DNA of 64,000 bases from Microbacterium sp. MM2322 (GTDB lineage Bacteria > Actinomycetota > Actinomycetes > Actinomycetales > Microbacteriaceae), in assembly GCF_964186585.1 (NCBI RefSeq), contig NZ_OZ075067.1, forward strand, positions 2,294,001-2,358,000, read 5' to 3'. A program made the position numbers and the translations under genes. Shown in pieces: positions 9,214 to 19,357 of this stretch; position 1 is the stretch's first letter; each line of letters starts with the position of its first letter. The notes beneath the pieces were generated by a model. That model was not told the origin of the DNA. It searched no databases and worked only from the letters and a program-made list of their open reading frames with translations.

Positions 9214-10373
9214 AAGCCGTCCACTTCGGCGCCGGCAACATCGGGCGCGGATTCGTCGGCCTCCTCCTCCACGAGGGCGGGTACGACCTCGTCTTCTCCG
9301 ACGTCGCACCCACCCTCGTCGAGACGATCAACGCGGCATCCGAATACACCGTTCACGAGGTCGGGCCCGGAGGCGGCGACAAGACCGTCACCGGCTTCCG
9401 AGCTCTCGACAGCCGGGCAGATCCGGATGCCGTCGCGGACGAGGTCGCTACGGCCGAGGTCGTGACGACCGCCGTGGGACCGAACATCCTGCCGTTCGTC
9501 GCCCCCCACATCCTCGAGGGGCTCGCGCGGCGCGATGCCGATGCGAAGCCGCTGCAGGTGATGGCCTGCGAGAACGCGATCGGGGCGACCGACACTCTGC
9601 GCGCGGAGATCGAGAAGCTGGCCGGCGACTCCTGGGGCGATCTTTCGACGCGTGCCGTGTTCGCCAATACCGCCGTCGACCGGATCGTCCCGGGCCAGCC
9701 CGAGGGCTCGGGCGTCGACGTGACCGTCGAGCCGTTCTTCGAGTGGGCCATCGAGCGGGGCCCCTTCGGCGGTGATCTGCCGCAGATCCCCGGCGCTCAC
9801 TTCGTCGACGACCTCGCCCCGTACATCGAGCGGAAGCTGTTCACGGTGAACACCGGCCACGCCGCCACCGCGTACTTCGGTGCCGCGGCCGGGATCAACC
9901 GGATTTCGGACGCCCTGGCGGACCCCGGCATCCGTGCCAAGGTCGAGCAGGCGCTCGAGGAGACCTCGGCCTTCCTCGCTGCGGCTCACGGGTTGGACCC
10001 GGCGGAGCTCGCTGACTACCGCGCGACGATCCTCGAGCGGTTCTCGAACGAAGCCCTCCCCGACACCGTGCAGCGGGTCGGCCGGCAGCCGCTCCGCAAG
10101 CTGTCTCGCCACGAGCGCTTCGTCGGCCCCGCCGCGGCTGCCGCTGAGCGCGGTCTCGCCGTCGACGGGCTCATGGCCGCGATCGCCGCAGCACTCCGAT
10201 TCGAAGACGCCGCGGACGCGCAGGCGGTGGAGCTGCAGGAGCGGATCCGATCTGAGGATGCCGCGGCTTTCACCGCATCCGTCACCGGCCTCGACGCATC
10301 CCACCCGTTGTTCCCCCGCGTGCAGGAGGAAGTCGCCCACCGGCAGACCGAGCTCGGCGTCTACGGCGCGTGA
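9210..10373 (+). CDS. mtlD: Mannitol-1-phosphate 5-dehydrogenase
   Basis: 387 residues, standard for the family. It oxidises mannitol-1-phosphate to fructose-6-phosphate with NAD, the step after PTS uptake. The N-terminal Rossmann motif is VHFGAGNIGRGFVG (residues 4-17), and the middle holds ERKLFTVNTGHAATAYFG, the region with the catalytic lysine and histidine of the polyol-specific long-chain dehydrogenases. Start ATG overlaps the mtlF stop; its own stop overlaps the GTG of the next gene by 4 bp. Confidence 0.96.
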   Translation: MKAVHFGAGNIGRGFVGLLLHEGGYDLVFSDVAPTLVETINAASEYTVHEVGPGGGDKTVTGFRALDSRADPDAVADEVATAEVVTTAVGPNILPFVAPHILEGLARRDADAKPLQVMACENAIGATDTLRAEIEKLAGDSWGDLSTRAVFANTAVDRIVPGQPEGSGVDVTVEPFFEWAIERGPFGGDLPQIPGAHFVDDLAPYIERKLFTVNTGHAATAYFGAAAGINRISDALADPGIRAKVEQALEETSAFLAAAHGLDPAELADYRATILERFSNEALPDTVQRVGRQPLRKLSRHERFVGPAAAAAERGLAVDGLMAAIAAALRFEDAADAQAVELQERIRSEDAAAFTASVTGLDASHPLFPRVQEEVAHRQTELGVYGA

Positions 10374-11128
10374 GCGCGTCGAAGCGGCCCCGATCCCGGG
10401 CACGGCGCATCGTCTCGATCGTGCTGCTGTCCCTAGCGGGGCTGCTCGTCGCCGGGATCGTCGGCATCGTGATCTGGAGCCAGGTCGGTGTCATGGGTGC
10501 CGAGGCCGGCCCGCTCGACGCGGTACGCGAGGACAGCCGGATCGCTGTGTCCGACACGGACGGCAACGTCGTGATGTCTCCGGTTTCCGGGGAGAGCACC
10601 GTCGGGCTGGTCTTCATCCCCGGCGCGAAGGTCGACGCCGAGGCGTACGAGGCGAAACTCGCCGGCCTCGTCGCGGAGGACGGGATGACGGTCGTCATCA
10701 CGCGTCCGTGGCTGAACCTCGCCTTCTTCGATCCCCGACCGCTGTCGACGTTCACCGATGCCGCGCCCGACGTCGACACCTGGCTCGTCGGAGGCCACTC
10801 CCTCGGCGGGGTGCGCGCGTGCCAGCTCGCGCCGGATGCCGACGGCCTCGTCCTCTTCGCGTCGTACTGCGCGAGTGACCTGTCCGATTCCGGCCTGCCG
10901 GCGCTGAGCATCTCGGGCTCGGAGGACGGCTTGTCGACCCCCGAGAAGATCCAGGACGCCCGCGGGATGCTGCCGGCCGACGCCGAGTTCGTCGAGGTCC
11001 CCGGCGCCTCGCACGCATCCTTCGGCGACTACGGCCCGCAAGCCGGCGACGGTACGCCCACGATCGACGACCCCGCTATGACGGCCGACATCACGGCATC
11101 CGTCGCGGACCTGCTCGCCCGTCTCTGA
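10370..11128 (+). CDS. Membrane-anchored alpha/beta hydrolase
   Basis: 252 residues, start GTG overlapping the mtlD stop. Residues about 10-40 form one hydrophobic segment (RIVSIVLLSLAGLLVAGIV), an uncleaved anchor or signal. The rest is an alpha/beta hydrolase domain with the nucleophile elbow GGHSLGG (Ser144), an acidic residue in the SGSEDGL region and a histidine in PGASHASFGDYG completing a plausible triad. Substrate is unknown. It is placed at the end of the mannitol operon, but nothing in the sequence ties it to mannitol. It ends in front of an imperfect palindrome shared with the next gene. Confidence 0.75.
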   Translation: MSASKRPRSRARRIVSIVLLSLAGLLVAGIVGIVIWSQVGVMGAEAGPLDAVREDSRIAVSDTDGNVVMSPVSGESTVGLVFIPGAKVDAEAYEAKLAGLVAEDGMTVVITRPWLNLAFFDPRPLSTFTDAAPDVDTWLVGGHSLGGVRACQLAPDADGLVLFASYCASDLSDSGLPALSISGSEDGLSTPEKIQDARGMLPADAEFVEVPGASHASFGDYGPQAGDGTPTIDDPAMTADITASVADLLARL

Positions 11129-11138
11129 AGCCCGCCCC

Positions 11139-11191
11139 AGGTCCCACTTCGGCCGGGTAAACGCCCACCATTCCCGGCCCGATCGGGACCT
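11139..11191. repeat. Palindromic element, family A, copy 1 (imperfect)
   Basis: Inverted arms 11139-11157 and 11173-11191 (AGGTCCC...GGCCGGG against CCCGGCC...GGGACCT) pair at both ends, with a short mismatched centre and a 15-base loop. The right arm, CCCGGCCCGATCGGGACCT, is identical to the right arm of the element at 12198-12254. It lies between convergent genes, so it may also terminate transcription. Confidence 0.75.
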
Positions 11192-11197
11192 CACGCG

Positions 11198-12106
11198 TCA
11201 CGGCGTCCACCCTGCCTGCCGGAGCGCGCCCGCGACCATGCGGACGGCCTGTCCGCCGTCACCCTGCAGGTGATGGCGAAGGATGCGGACGAGCACCCAC
11301 CCTTGCTCACGGATGGCGTGCCACCGGTCGGCATCACGCTCGAACTGCGCCCGGTCCTCGGCGTGCTGACGCCCGTCGTACTCGACCGCGACCCGCCAGC
11401 GCGCGTACGCGAGGTCCAGCCGGGCGACGAACCGGCCGTCCGGTGCGCAGAGGGCAACGTTGAGCGCGGGCTCCGGGAGTCCTGCGGCGCAGATGACGAG
11501 CCGCAGCCGGGTTTCTGCCGGCGACTCCGCGCCGACCCGCACGTCGGAGAGCGCTGCTTCCAGAGCGGCCTGTACCCGTCCCGGCCCCTTCGCGACTTCC
11601 GCCGCCAGGTCGTCGAGAGCGAGCAGACCTCGCGTGCCCACGAGGAAGTCCCCCGCGGCGACCAGGTCCTCGTGACTCCACCAGGACGCCACGTGGCGCC
11701 ACGCCATCGCCGGTGCCTCAGCCCGCAGCCCCTCCACCTCTCGCACGTCAGCGACGCCCGGTCCGAGCCGGTGCCCGACGACACCCGCGACCCGCGGTTC
11801 GCGATCCGGACGGTGCGCCGCCACGTGCAGTCGCTGCGAGGCTCGATCGGACGGGATCGGCGCGCCGTAAAGAGCCAACGCGGTGCTGTGGCTGAAGAAC
11901 TGCCAGGGCCGCATCCGCTCGGCGAACTGGCGTGCCCGGGCGGCAAGCGACTCGAGGTCGTGACCCACGGGAACCCGGACTCCCGGATAGGGGATCGCCA
12001 GATCACTGGCATCCAACCGGCCGGCGGTGACCCCGGCCCGGCAGGCGTCATCGACGTGGAACGCTCGGTCGCGCAGGTTCTCGGGAAGGGGACGCGGTCG
12101 CCGCAT
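11198..12106 (-). CDS. AbiEi-like winged helix plus DUF559 (Vsr-like) nuclease-domain protein, copy 1
   Basis: 302 residues. The N terminus (about 1-60, FHVDDACRAGVTAGRL then IPYPGVRVPVG) looks like the winged helix of AbiEi-type proteins. The middle FFSHSTALALYG matches the region that follows it in that family. The C-terminal about 110 residues resemble DUF559/Vsr endonuclease folds: ESPAETRLRLVICAAGLPEP, ARLDLAYARWRVAVEYDGRQH and RILRHHL, with the E, D and E-x-D positions expected of a PD-(D/E)xK site. Role unknown; toxin-antitoxin or DNA-processing activity is a guess. Palindromic elements of family A flank both ends. The closest internal relative is the gene at 29175-30041. Confidence 0.82.
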   Translation of the reverse strand: MRRPRPLPENLRDRAFHVDDACRAGVTAGRLDASDLAIPYPGVRVPVGHDLESLAARARQFAERMRPWQFFSHSTALALYGAPIPSDRASQRLHVAAHRPDREPRVAGVVGHRLGPGVADVREVEGLRAEAPAMAWRHVASWWSHEDLVAAGDFLVGTRGLLALDDLAAEVAKGPGRVQAALEAALSDVRVGAESPAETRLRLVICAAGLPEPALNVALCAPDGRFVARLDLAYARWRVAVEYDGRQHAEDRAQFERDADRWHAIREQGWVLVRILRHHLQGDGGQAVRMVAGALRQAGWTP

Positions 12107-12197
12107 CCCTGCAGGCTGCCGCGTATCCGCAAGCGGTCAGCCCTCGAGCACGCAGCCGGCGGAGAGGCCGTGGACGGGGCGAGCTGGGGAGAAAGGC

Positions 12198-12254
12198 CGA
12201 GGTCCCGATCGGGCCGGGTATGAGCACGCCATACCCGGCCCGATCGGGACCTCG
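12198..12254. repeat. Palindromic element, family A, copy 2 (perfect 24-bp stem)
   Basis: Arms 12198-12221 and 12231-12254 are exact reverse complements and enclose a 9-base loop. The core unit AGGTCCCGATCGGGCC also occurs, partly degraded, at 11139-11191 on the far side of the nuclease-like gene. It sits 3' of add and 5' of that gene, both on the minus strand, so it could double as an add terminator. No U-tract is seen. Confidence 0.85.
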
Positions 12255-12263
12255 CAACAGGGC

Positions 12264-13379
12264 TCAGGCCGAGAAGCCCTCGCCGATGAGCTCGATGAGC
12301 TCCTCTCGCTCCTCGATCGTCAGGAACGCGGCGGCCGCAGCGTTGAGCTGGAAGGCCTCGAGATCGTCCAGCGTGTACTCGAACGCGTCGGCGAGCAGCG
12401 ACAGCTCGCGCGTCAGCGACGTGCGGCTCATCGTGCGGTTGTCGACGTTCACGGTGACGGCGAAGCCGAGCTGATAGAGCAGGTCGAACGGGTGGTCCTC
12501 GAGCTGCGTTCCCCACGCGGCGACCGCGCCGGTCTGCAGGTTCGACGACGGCGACAGTTCGAGGGGGATCTCCCGGTCGCGCACCCAGCGGGCCAGGTCG
12601 CCGAAGCGAACCTGCACCTCTTCGCCCTTCTGCTCGACGACGTCGAGGTCCTCGGCGATGCGCACACCGTGGCCGAGGCGGAGCGCCCGTCCGTCGATCA
12701 GCGCGGAGCGGATCGAGTCGAGCCCCGCAGCCTCGCCGGCGTGCACCGTGACGGGGAAGAAGGCGGATGCCAGGTGCTCGAACGCCGCCCGGTGGTTCGA
12801 CGGCGGGAACCCCGCCTCCGGTCCGGCGATGTCGAACCCGACAGCTCCGCGCCCGCGGTGACGCACAGCGAGCTCGGCGATCTCGAGCGACCGGTCGGTG
12901 TGCCGCATCGCGGTGATGAGCTGGCCGACCCGGATGTCGCGGCCGCCGGAATCGACGGCATCCTCGCCCTCTTCGATGCCCTCCTGCACGGCTTCCACGA
13001 CCTCGTCGAGGCTCAGGCCGCCGCCGAGGTGTTGCTCGGGTGCCCAGCGCACCTCGCCGTAGATGACGCCGTCGGCTGCGAGGTCCTCGACGAACTCCTT
13101 CGCGACGCGGCGCAGTCCCTCGCGGGTCTGCATGACCGCGACGGTCAGGTCGAACGTCTTCAGGTACTCGACGAGCGAGCCCGAGTCCGACTGGTCCTCG
13201 AACCAGTCGGCGAGGTCGTCGGCGGCGGATTCGGGGAGCTCTACGCCCGCCTCATCGGCGAGCTCGATGATCGTCTGCGGACGCAGCGCGCCGTCGAGGT
13301 GGTCGTGCAGCGACACCTTGGGGAGCGAGCGGATCGAGACGCCCTCGAGCTGTGCGTCGCCGTGCTGGTCGATGGCCAT
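12264..13379 (-). CDS. add: Adenosine deaminase
   Basis: 371 residues. It deaminates (deoxy)adenosine to (deoxy)inosine in purine salvage. Zinc ligands are visible in LPKVSLHDHLDGALRP (H-x-H) near the N terminus, with the catalytic stretch HAGEAAG and later LGHGVRIAEDLD; ELSPSSNLQTGAV follows as in the family. ATG at 13379 is preferred because AGGA lies 7 bases upstream, although the frame is open to a TTG at 13406. Last salvage gene of the nucleoside operon; the product inosine feeds a purine nucleoside phosphorylase such as the one at the window start. Confidence 0.95.
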   Translation of the reverse strand: MAIDQHGDAQLEGVSIRSLPKVSLHDHLDGALRPQTIIELADEAGVELPESAADDLADWFEDQSDSGSLVEYLKTFDLTVAVMQTREGLRRVAKEFVEDLAADGVIYGEVRWAPEQHLGGGLSLDEVVEAVQEGIEEGEDAVDSGGRDIRVGQLITAMRHTDRSLEIAELAVRHRGRGAVGFDIAGPEAGFPPSNHRAAFEHLASAFFPVTVHAGEAAGLDSIRSALIDGRALRLGHGVRIAEDLDVVEQKGEEVQVRFGDLARWVRDREIPLELSPSSNLQTGAVAAWGTQLEDHPFDLLYQLGFAVTVNVDNRTMSRTSLTRELSLLADAFEYTLDDLEAFQLNAAAAAFLTIEEREELIELIGEGFSA

Positions 13380-13402
13380 AGTCGGATCCTGTCGTGAGGG
13401 GG

Positions 13403-14695
13403 TCAAGCGGTGATGCGCTCGAGGACGAGCGGAGTGGATGCCGGGGCTTCCGCACCGATCTCCCAGGCGCCCTCGAGCGCCTCGGTGGCCCGCGCGAAGC
13501 GCTTCTCATCGTCGGCGAGGAGGGTGAACAGCGGCTGACCGGCGGTCACGGTGTCGCCCGGCTTCACGTGCAGGTCGATACCGGCGGCGTGGATGACGGG
13601 GTCCTGCGCGCGGGCACGTCCGGCGCCGAGACGCCAGGCGGCGATCCCGAACGGCAGGGCTTCGAGCCGCGTGACGACGCCGGACTCGGTCGCCGTCACG
13701 GTGTGGGTCTCGCGCGGGGCGGGCAGGGCGGCATCCGGGTCGCCGTCCTGAGCGGCGATCATGCGACGCCAGGAGTCCATGGCGCGGCCGTCCTTCAGGG
13801 CGGCTTCGACGTCGGCGTCGGGCTGACCGGCGAGGGCGAGCATCTCGCGGGCGAGGGCGACGGTGAGTTCGACGATGTCGGCGGGGCCGCCGCCGGCGAG
13901 CACCTCGACCGATTCGCGGACCTCGTTCGCGTTGCCGATCGCAAGACCGAGCGGCGTGTTCATGTCGGTGAGGAGCGCGGTGGTCGCGACGCCCGAGTCG
14001 GTGCCGAGGGCCACCATCGTGCGGGCGAGCTCGCGCGCCTTGTCGACGTCTCGCATGAACGCACCGGAGCCGAACTTGACATCGAGGACGAGCGAATCGG
14101 TGCCCTCGGCGATCTTCTTCGACATGATGCTCGACGCGATGAGCGGGATCGCTTCGACGGTGCCGGTGACGTCGCGAAGCGCGTACAGCCGCTTGTCCGC
14201 GGGGGCGAGACCGGAGCCGGCCGCGCAGATCACGGCGCCGACGTCACGCATCTGCGCGATCATCTCGTCGTTGCTGAGGGCGGCCCGCCAGCCGGGGATG
14301 GCCTCGAGCTTGTCGAGCGTCCCGCCGGTGTGCCCGAGGCCGCGGCCCGAGAGCTGCGGCACGGCGACGCCGAAGGCAGCGACGAGCGGAGCCAACGGAA
14401 GCGTGATCTTGTCGCCCACGCCGCCGGTGGAGTGCTTGTCGACGGTCGGCTTGCCGAGACCGGCGAAGCTCATCCGCTCCCCCGACGCGATCATCGCGTC
14501 GGTCATGACGCGGATCTCGTCGCGGTTCATCCCGTTGAGGAGCACCGCCATCGCGAAGGCGGCCATCTGGGAGTCGGCGACGTATTCGCGGGTGTAGGCG
14601 TCGATCATCCAGCGGAGTGCGTCTTCGGGAACCGCGCCGCCGTCCCGCTTGGTGCGGATGACGTCGACGGCATCGAACGCCTCGACCGCGCTCAT
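13403..14695 (-). CDS. deoA: Thymidine (pyrimidine-nucleoside) phosphorylase
   Basis: 430 residues, the usual length. It cleaves thymidine or uridine with phosphate into base and pentose-1-phosphate. The signature region is clear: DKHSTGGVGDKITLPLAPL, LSGRGLGHTGGTLDKLE and DVKFGSGAFM with the phosphate and nucleoside-binding residues of the class II phosphorylases. The ATG at 14695 overlaps the cdd stop by 4 bp, so deaminated cytidine (uridine) passes to a coupled enzyme. Confidence 0.96.
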   Translation of the reverse strand: MSAVEAFDAVDVIRTKRDGGAVPEDALRWMIDAYTREYVADSQMAAFAMAVLLNGMNRDEIRVMTDAMIASGERMSFAGLGKPTVDKHSTGGVGDKITLPLAPLVAAFGVAVPQLSGRGLGHTGGTLDKLEAIPGWRAALSNDEMIAQMRDVGAVICAAGSGLAPADKRLYALRDVTGTVEAIPLIASSIMSKKIAEGTDSLVLDVKFGSGAFMRDVDKARELARTMVALGTDSGVATTALLTDMNTPLGLAIGNANEVRESVEVLAGGGPADIVELTVALAREMLALAGQPDADVEAALKDGRAMDSWRRMIAAQDGDPDAALPAPRETHTVTATESGVVTRLEALPFGIAAWRLGAGRARAQDPVIHAAGIDLHVKPGDTVTAGQPLFTLLADDEKRFARATEALEGAWEIGAEAPASTPLVLERITA

Positions 14696-15090
14696 CGGGC
14701 GGCCTCCAGGTCGCGGGGACCGAACGCGTCGGGCAGGACCTCGTCGATGGTGCGGATGCCCGACACGGTCTCCAGCAGCATCCCGGGGATCGCGAACTCG
14801 TTGAGCAGCTGACGGCAACGGCCGCACGGCATGATCGTCTCACCGTCGTTGTTGACGCAGACGAACGCGACGAGTTCGCCGCCACCCGTCATGTGGAGGT
14901 TGCCGACGAGGCCGCACTCCGCGCAGAGCCCGACGCCGTACGACGCATTCTCGACGTTGCAGCCGGTCACGATCCGCCCGTCGCTCACGAGCGCCGCGGC
15001 GCCCACCCGGTAACGGGAGTACGGCGCGTACGCCTTCTCCATGGCCTCGACGGCTGCGGAGCGCAGCTCGTCCCAATCGATGTCGGTCAC
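14692..15090 (-). CDS. cdd: Cytidine deaminase
   Basis: 132 residues, a homotetrameric-class cytidine deaminase that turns (deoxy)cytidine into (deoxy)uridine. Substrate and zinc motifs are seen: YAPYSRYRVGAAAL, TGCNVENASYG, LCAECGLV (zinc Cys and catalytic Glu) and MPCGRCRQLL (two zinc cysteines). It follows the transport genes by 49 bp that hold a small hairpin, and overlaps deoA by 4 bp. Confidence 0.96.
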   Translation of the reverse strand: MTDIDWDELRSAAVEAMEKAYAPYSRYRVGAAALVSDGRIVTGCNVENASYGVGLCAECGLVGNLHMTGGGELVAFVCVNNDGETIMPCGRCRQLLNEFAIPGMLLETVSGIRTIDEVLPDAFGPRDLEAAR

Positions 15091-15112
15091 GACTTCTTCC
15101 TTGTAGATCGAC

Positions 15113-15135
15113 GGATGCCGCGGGTCGCGGCATCC
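15113..15135. repeat. Small perfect hairpin between permease gene and cdd
   Basis: Arms GGATGCCGCG (15113-15122) and CGCGGCATCC (15126-15135) are perfectly complementary around a 3-base loop. There is no T-run. As it lies between the transport and the salvage halves of one operon, it may set their mRNA ratio or just separate them. The same stem sequence recurs downstream of the MFS gene at 41951-41990. Confidence 0.6.
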
Positions 15136-15139
15136 CGTG

Positions 15140-16426
15140 TCAGCCCTTGATGTAGGGCTTGCCGGATGCGGCGGGTCCGCGGATCTGACCGGCGAAGCCG
15201 GCGACCGCGAGGATCGTCACGACGTACGGCAGCATCAGCATGAACTCGCTGGGGATGGGGGTGTCGAGCACGGTCAGCTGGTTCTGCAGGTTCGTCGCGA
15301 ACCCGAACAGGAGCGCAGCGAGCGTCGCGCGGATGGGATCCCAGCGGCCGAAGATGACGGCCGCGAGCGCGATGAAGCCGAGACCCGCCGTCATCTCCTT
15401 GCCGAACTGCGGTACGGAGACGAGCGTGAAGTAGGCGCCACCGATGCCGGCGATCGCACCCGCGAGCGAGACGTTCCAGAACCGGGTCGCGTTGACCTTG
15501 ATGCCGACGGTGTCCGCCGCCTGAGGGTGCTCGCCGACCGCGCGGAGCCGAAGGCCCCATCGGGTGCGGTACAGGCCCCACGACACCACCGCGACGGTGA
15601 TGTACATCAGGTAGACGATGAAGGTCTGGTTGAACAGGACCGGCCCGATGACGGGGATCTCGCTCAGGAGCGGGATCTCGATGCGGCCGAACCGCTCGGG
15701 ACGGTTGAGCGTCTCCTCGTTGGGAACGAGGAGAGCGCCGTAGAGGAACCCGGTGAGACCGGTCACGAGGACGTTCAGGACGACACCCACGATCACCTGG
15801 TCGACCAGGTACTTGATCGCGAAGGCCGCGAGGACGAACGACACGAGGACACCGCCGATCATGGCGCCGACGAGGCCGACGATCGGGCTGCCGGTGATGC
15901 TCGAGAGGAGCGCCGCCGAGAACGCGCCGAACAGCAGCTGGCCCTCGATGGCGACGTTGACGACGCCGACGCGTTCGCCGATGACACCGCCGAGCGCACC
16001 GAACACGAGCGGGACCGACAGCGACACGGCACCGAACAGCAGGCTCGTCACGGGGAAGATTCCGCCGGCGGCCGCCCACACGATAAAGGCGACGACCGCG
16101 AGGATCGCGAACACGGTCGTCAGCCACAGCGGCGTCTTGCGGTAGTTCCACGCGTTCCATGCGGCGAGAGCCGCAAGGACGACGAGGACGGCGACCATCA
16201 GCCAGCTGGTCAGCCCCGTGGGCACGTCGACGTTGGGAACGGCGATCGACGACGTCGCATCGCCGAGGCGGAACGTGGTGGTCTCCCCTCGCGGGACGAG
16301 GAGGAACAGCAGCGCCATCAAGACGACGACGACACCGAAGACGATGGGCACTTTGATGTGCCGGGTCTTGACGACGGTCAGTTGGATGGTGCCGTCGGAT
16401 TCGACCGCGGGAGCCGGAGCGCTCAT
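15140..16426 (-). CDS. Nucleoside ABC transporter permease 2 (BPD_transp_2 / YufQ type)
   Basis: 428 residues with about ten hydrophobic segments. It belongs to the BPD_transp_2 family used by ribose, branched-chain amino acid and nucleoside importers: FGALGGVIGERVGVVNVAIEGQLL is the cytoplasmic-loop signature seen in YufQ/NupQ-type permeases, and GLRLRAVGEHPQAADTVGI the later conserved loop. ATG at 16426 overlaps the upstream permease stop by 4 bp. Forms the channel together with the product of 16423-17733. Confidence 0.9.
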   Translation of the reverse strand: MSAPAPAVESDGTIQLTVVKTRHIKVPIVFGVVVVLMALLFLLVPRGETTTFRLGDATSSIAVPNVDVPTGLTSWLMVAVLVVLAALAAWNAWNYRKTPLWLTTVFAILAVVAFIVWAAAGGIFPVTSLLFGAVSLSVPLVFGALGGVIGERVGVVNVAIEGQLLFGAFSAALLSSITGSPIVGLVGAMIGGVLVSFVLAAFAIKYLVDQVIVGVVLNVLVTGLTGFLYGALLVPNEETLNRPERFGRIEIPLLSEIPVIGPVLFNQTFIVYLMYITVAVVSWGLYRTRWGLRLRAVGEHPQAADTVGIKVNATRFWNVSLAGAIAGIGGAYFTLVSVPQFGKEMTAGLGFIALAAVIFGRWDPIRATLAALLFGFATNLQNQLTVLDTPIPSEFMLMLPYVVTILAVAGFAGQIRGPAASGKPYIKG

Positions 16427-17729
16427 GCCGCCACCGCCTTCTTGGCGGCCTTGGCTCGCGCCTTGTCCGCCTTCTCGATCTCGGTCTTGGGGAGGAAGAA
16501 CACGGCGCGCAGCAGCGGCGGGGCGGCGATGAACAGCACGACGAGCGACTGCACGACGAGCACGATGTCGACCGGGATCCCCTGCGCCTGCATCGAGAAC
16601 GAGCCCGCCTTGAGGGCGCCGAACAGGATGCCGGCAGCGAACGTCCCCCACGCACGGCTGCGGCCGAGCAGGGCGACGGTGATCGCGTCGAAGCCGATCC
16701 CGGCGTCGATGGTCGCGGCGAAGCCGGTGGTGACGTTGCCCTGGATCTGGTTCATCGCGGCGAGCCCGGCGAGGCCGCCGGCGAACACCATGGCGTAGAT
16801 GTAGATGCGCTCGACGTTGATACCGCCCGCGCGGGCGGCGTGCGGGTTCTCACCCACGGCCCGCATCCGGAGTCCGAGGCTGGAGCGCTCGATGAGCCAC
16901 CAGACGAACAGGGTCGCGATCACGACGATGACGAATCCCCAGTCGAGCTGGGGGAACGACGGTCCGAACAGGTCGGGGAACTGAGCCGTCGCGGGCGTCG
17001 GCTGCGACTGCGGCTGGTTCGTGCCTTCCGCCTGCAGGAGGCCGGGGGTGCGCAGCATCCACAGCAGCAGGTAATAGGCGACGTAGTTGAGCATGATCGT
17101 GAGGATCACCTCGTGGGCGCCCGTCCGCGCCTTCAGCAGGCCGACGAGTCCGCCCCAGATCGCTCCGCCGAGGATGCCGGCGAGCAGGGTGAGGGGCAGG
17201 TGCACGAGCAGCGGCAGATCGAGGTTGAACGCGAAGAAGCCGGCGAACAGTGCGCCGACGAGCATCTGACCGCGTGCGCCGATGTTGAACAGGCCCACGC
17301 GGAACGCGAGGGCGACGCCGAGGCCCGCCGCGATCAGCGGAGCAGCGAAACCGAGCGAGTTCGTCAGGGGCCGGATCTGCGCGGCGAAGTCGTTCACGCG
17401 CGGATTGAACACCGCGCCGCGGAACAGCGCCTCGTAGCCGTTGTAGATCGCGTTCCATGCGGCGATGAGGGTGTCGGTCGGCCGGGCGAAGAAGTAGCCG
17501 CTCGTGCGCTGCACGTCGTCGTTCGTCACGGCGATGAGCACACCGCCCACGACCATCGCCAGCACGACCGCGAGCACCGTGGTCATGGCGCTGCCGCGGA
17601 CGAGTTCTCGGAAGAAGACGTCGGTCCGAGAGGGCTCCGAGGGCAGGCCTTCGCCCGTCAGCGGCCCGCTGGCCGTCGGAAGCTGTTCGGCGGGACGCGC
17701 CGCATCGGCGGCGCCGGGCGTCGTGCCGC

Positions 17730-17733
<4 letters not shown>
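16423..17733 (-). CDS. Nucleoside ABC transporter permease 1 (BPD_transp_2 / YufP type)
   Basis: 436 residues. A soluble, proline-rich N terminus of about 45 residues precedes about ten membrane segments. Family loops visible are FRVGLFNIGARGQMLVGAL, GLRMRAVGENPHAARAGGI and GIGFDAITVALLGRSRAWG, the pattern of the larger of the two permeases in BMP-dependent nucleoside importers. An alanine/lysine-rich tail (KADKARAKAAKKAVAA) ends the protein. 4-bp overlaps with both neighbours indicate one transcript. Confidence 0.9.
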
Positions 17734-19244
<1,511 letters not shown>

Positions 19245-19304
19245 ACGAGAACCCTATCCGGCGGGTGTCGGGAAGGACCCGCCATAGAAACGTGGAGCGA
19301 ACGG

Positions 19305-19343
19305 CACTCGGGGCGGACAGCTTCACGCTGCCCGCCCCGAGTG
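19305..19343. terminator. Hairpin between BMP lipoprotein gene and ABC ATPase gene
   Basis: Arms 19305-19320 and 19328-19343 pair over 16 positions with one mismatch and enclose a 7-base loop. On the minus strand it follows the solute-binding protein gene and precedes the ATPase gene. Attenuation after a highly expressed binding-protein gene is a common arrangement and is the likely role. Confidence 0.65.
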
Positions 19344-19357
19344 GATGTCGTTTCAGA

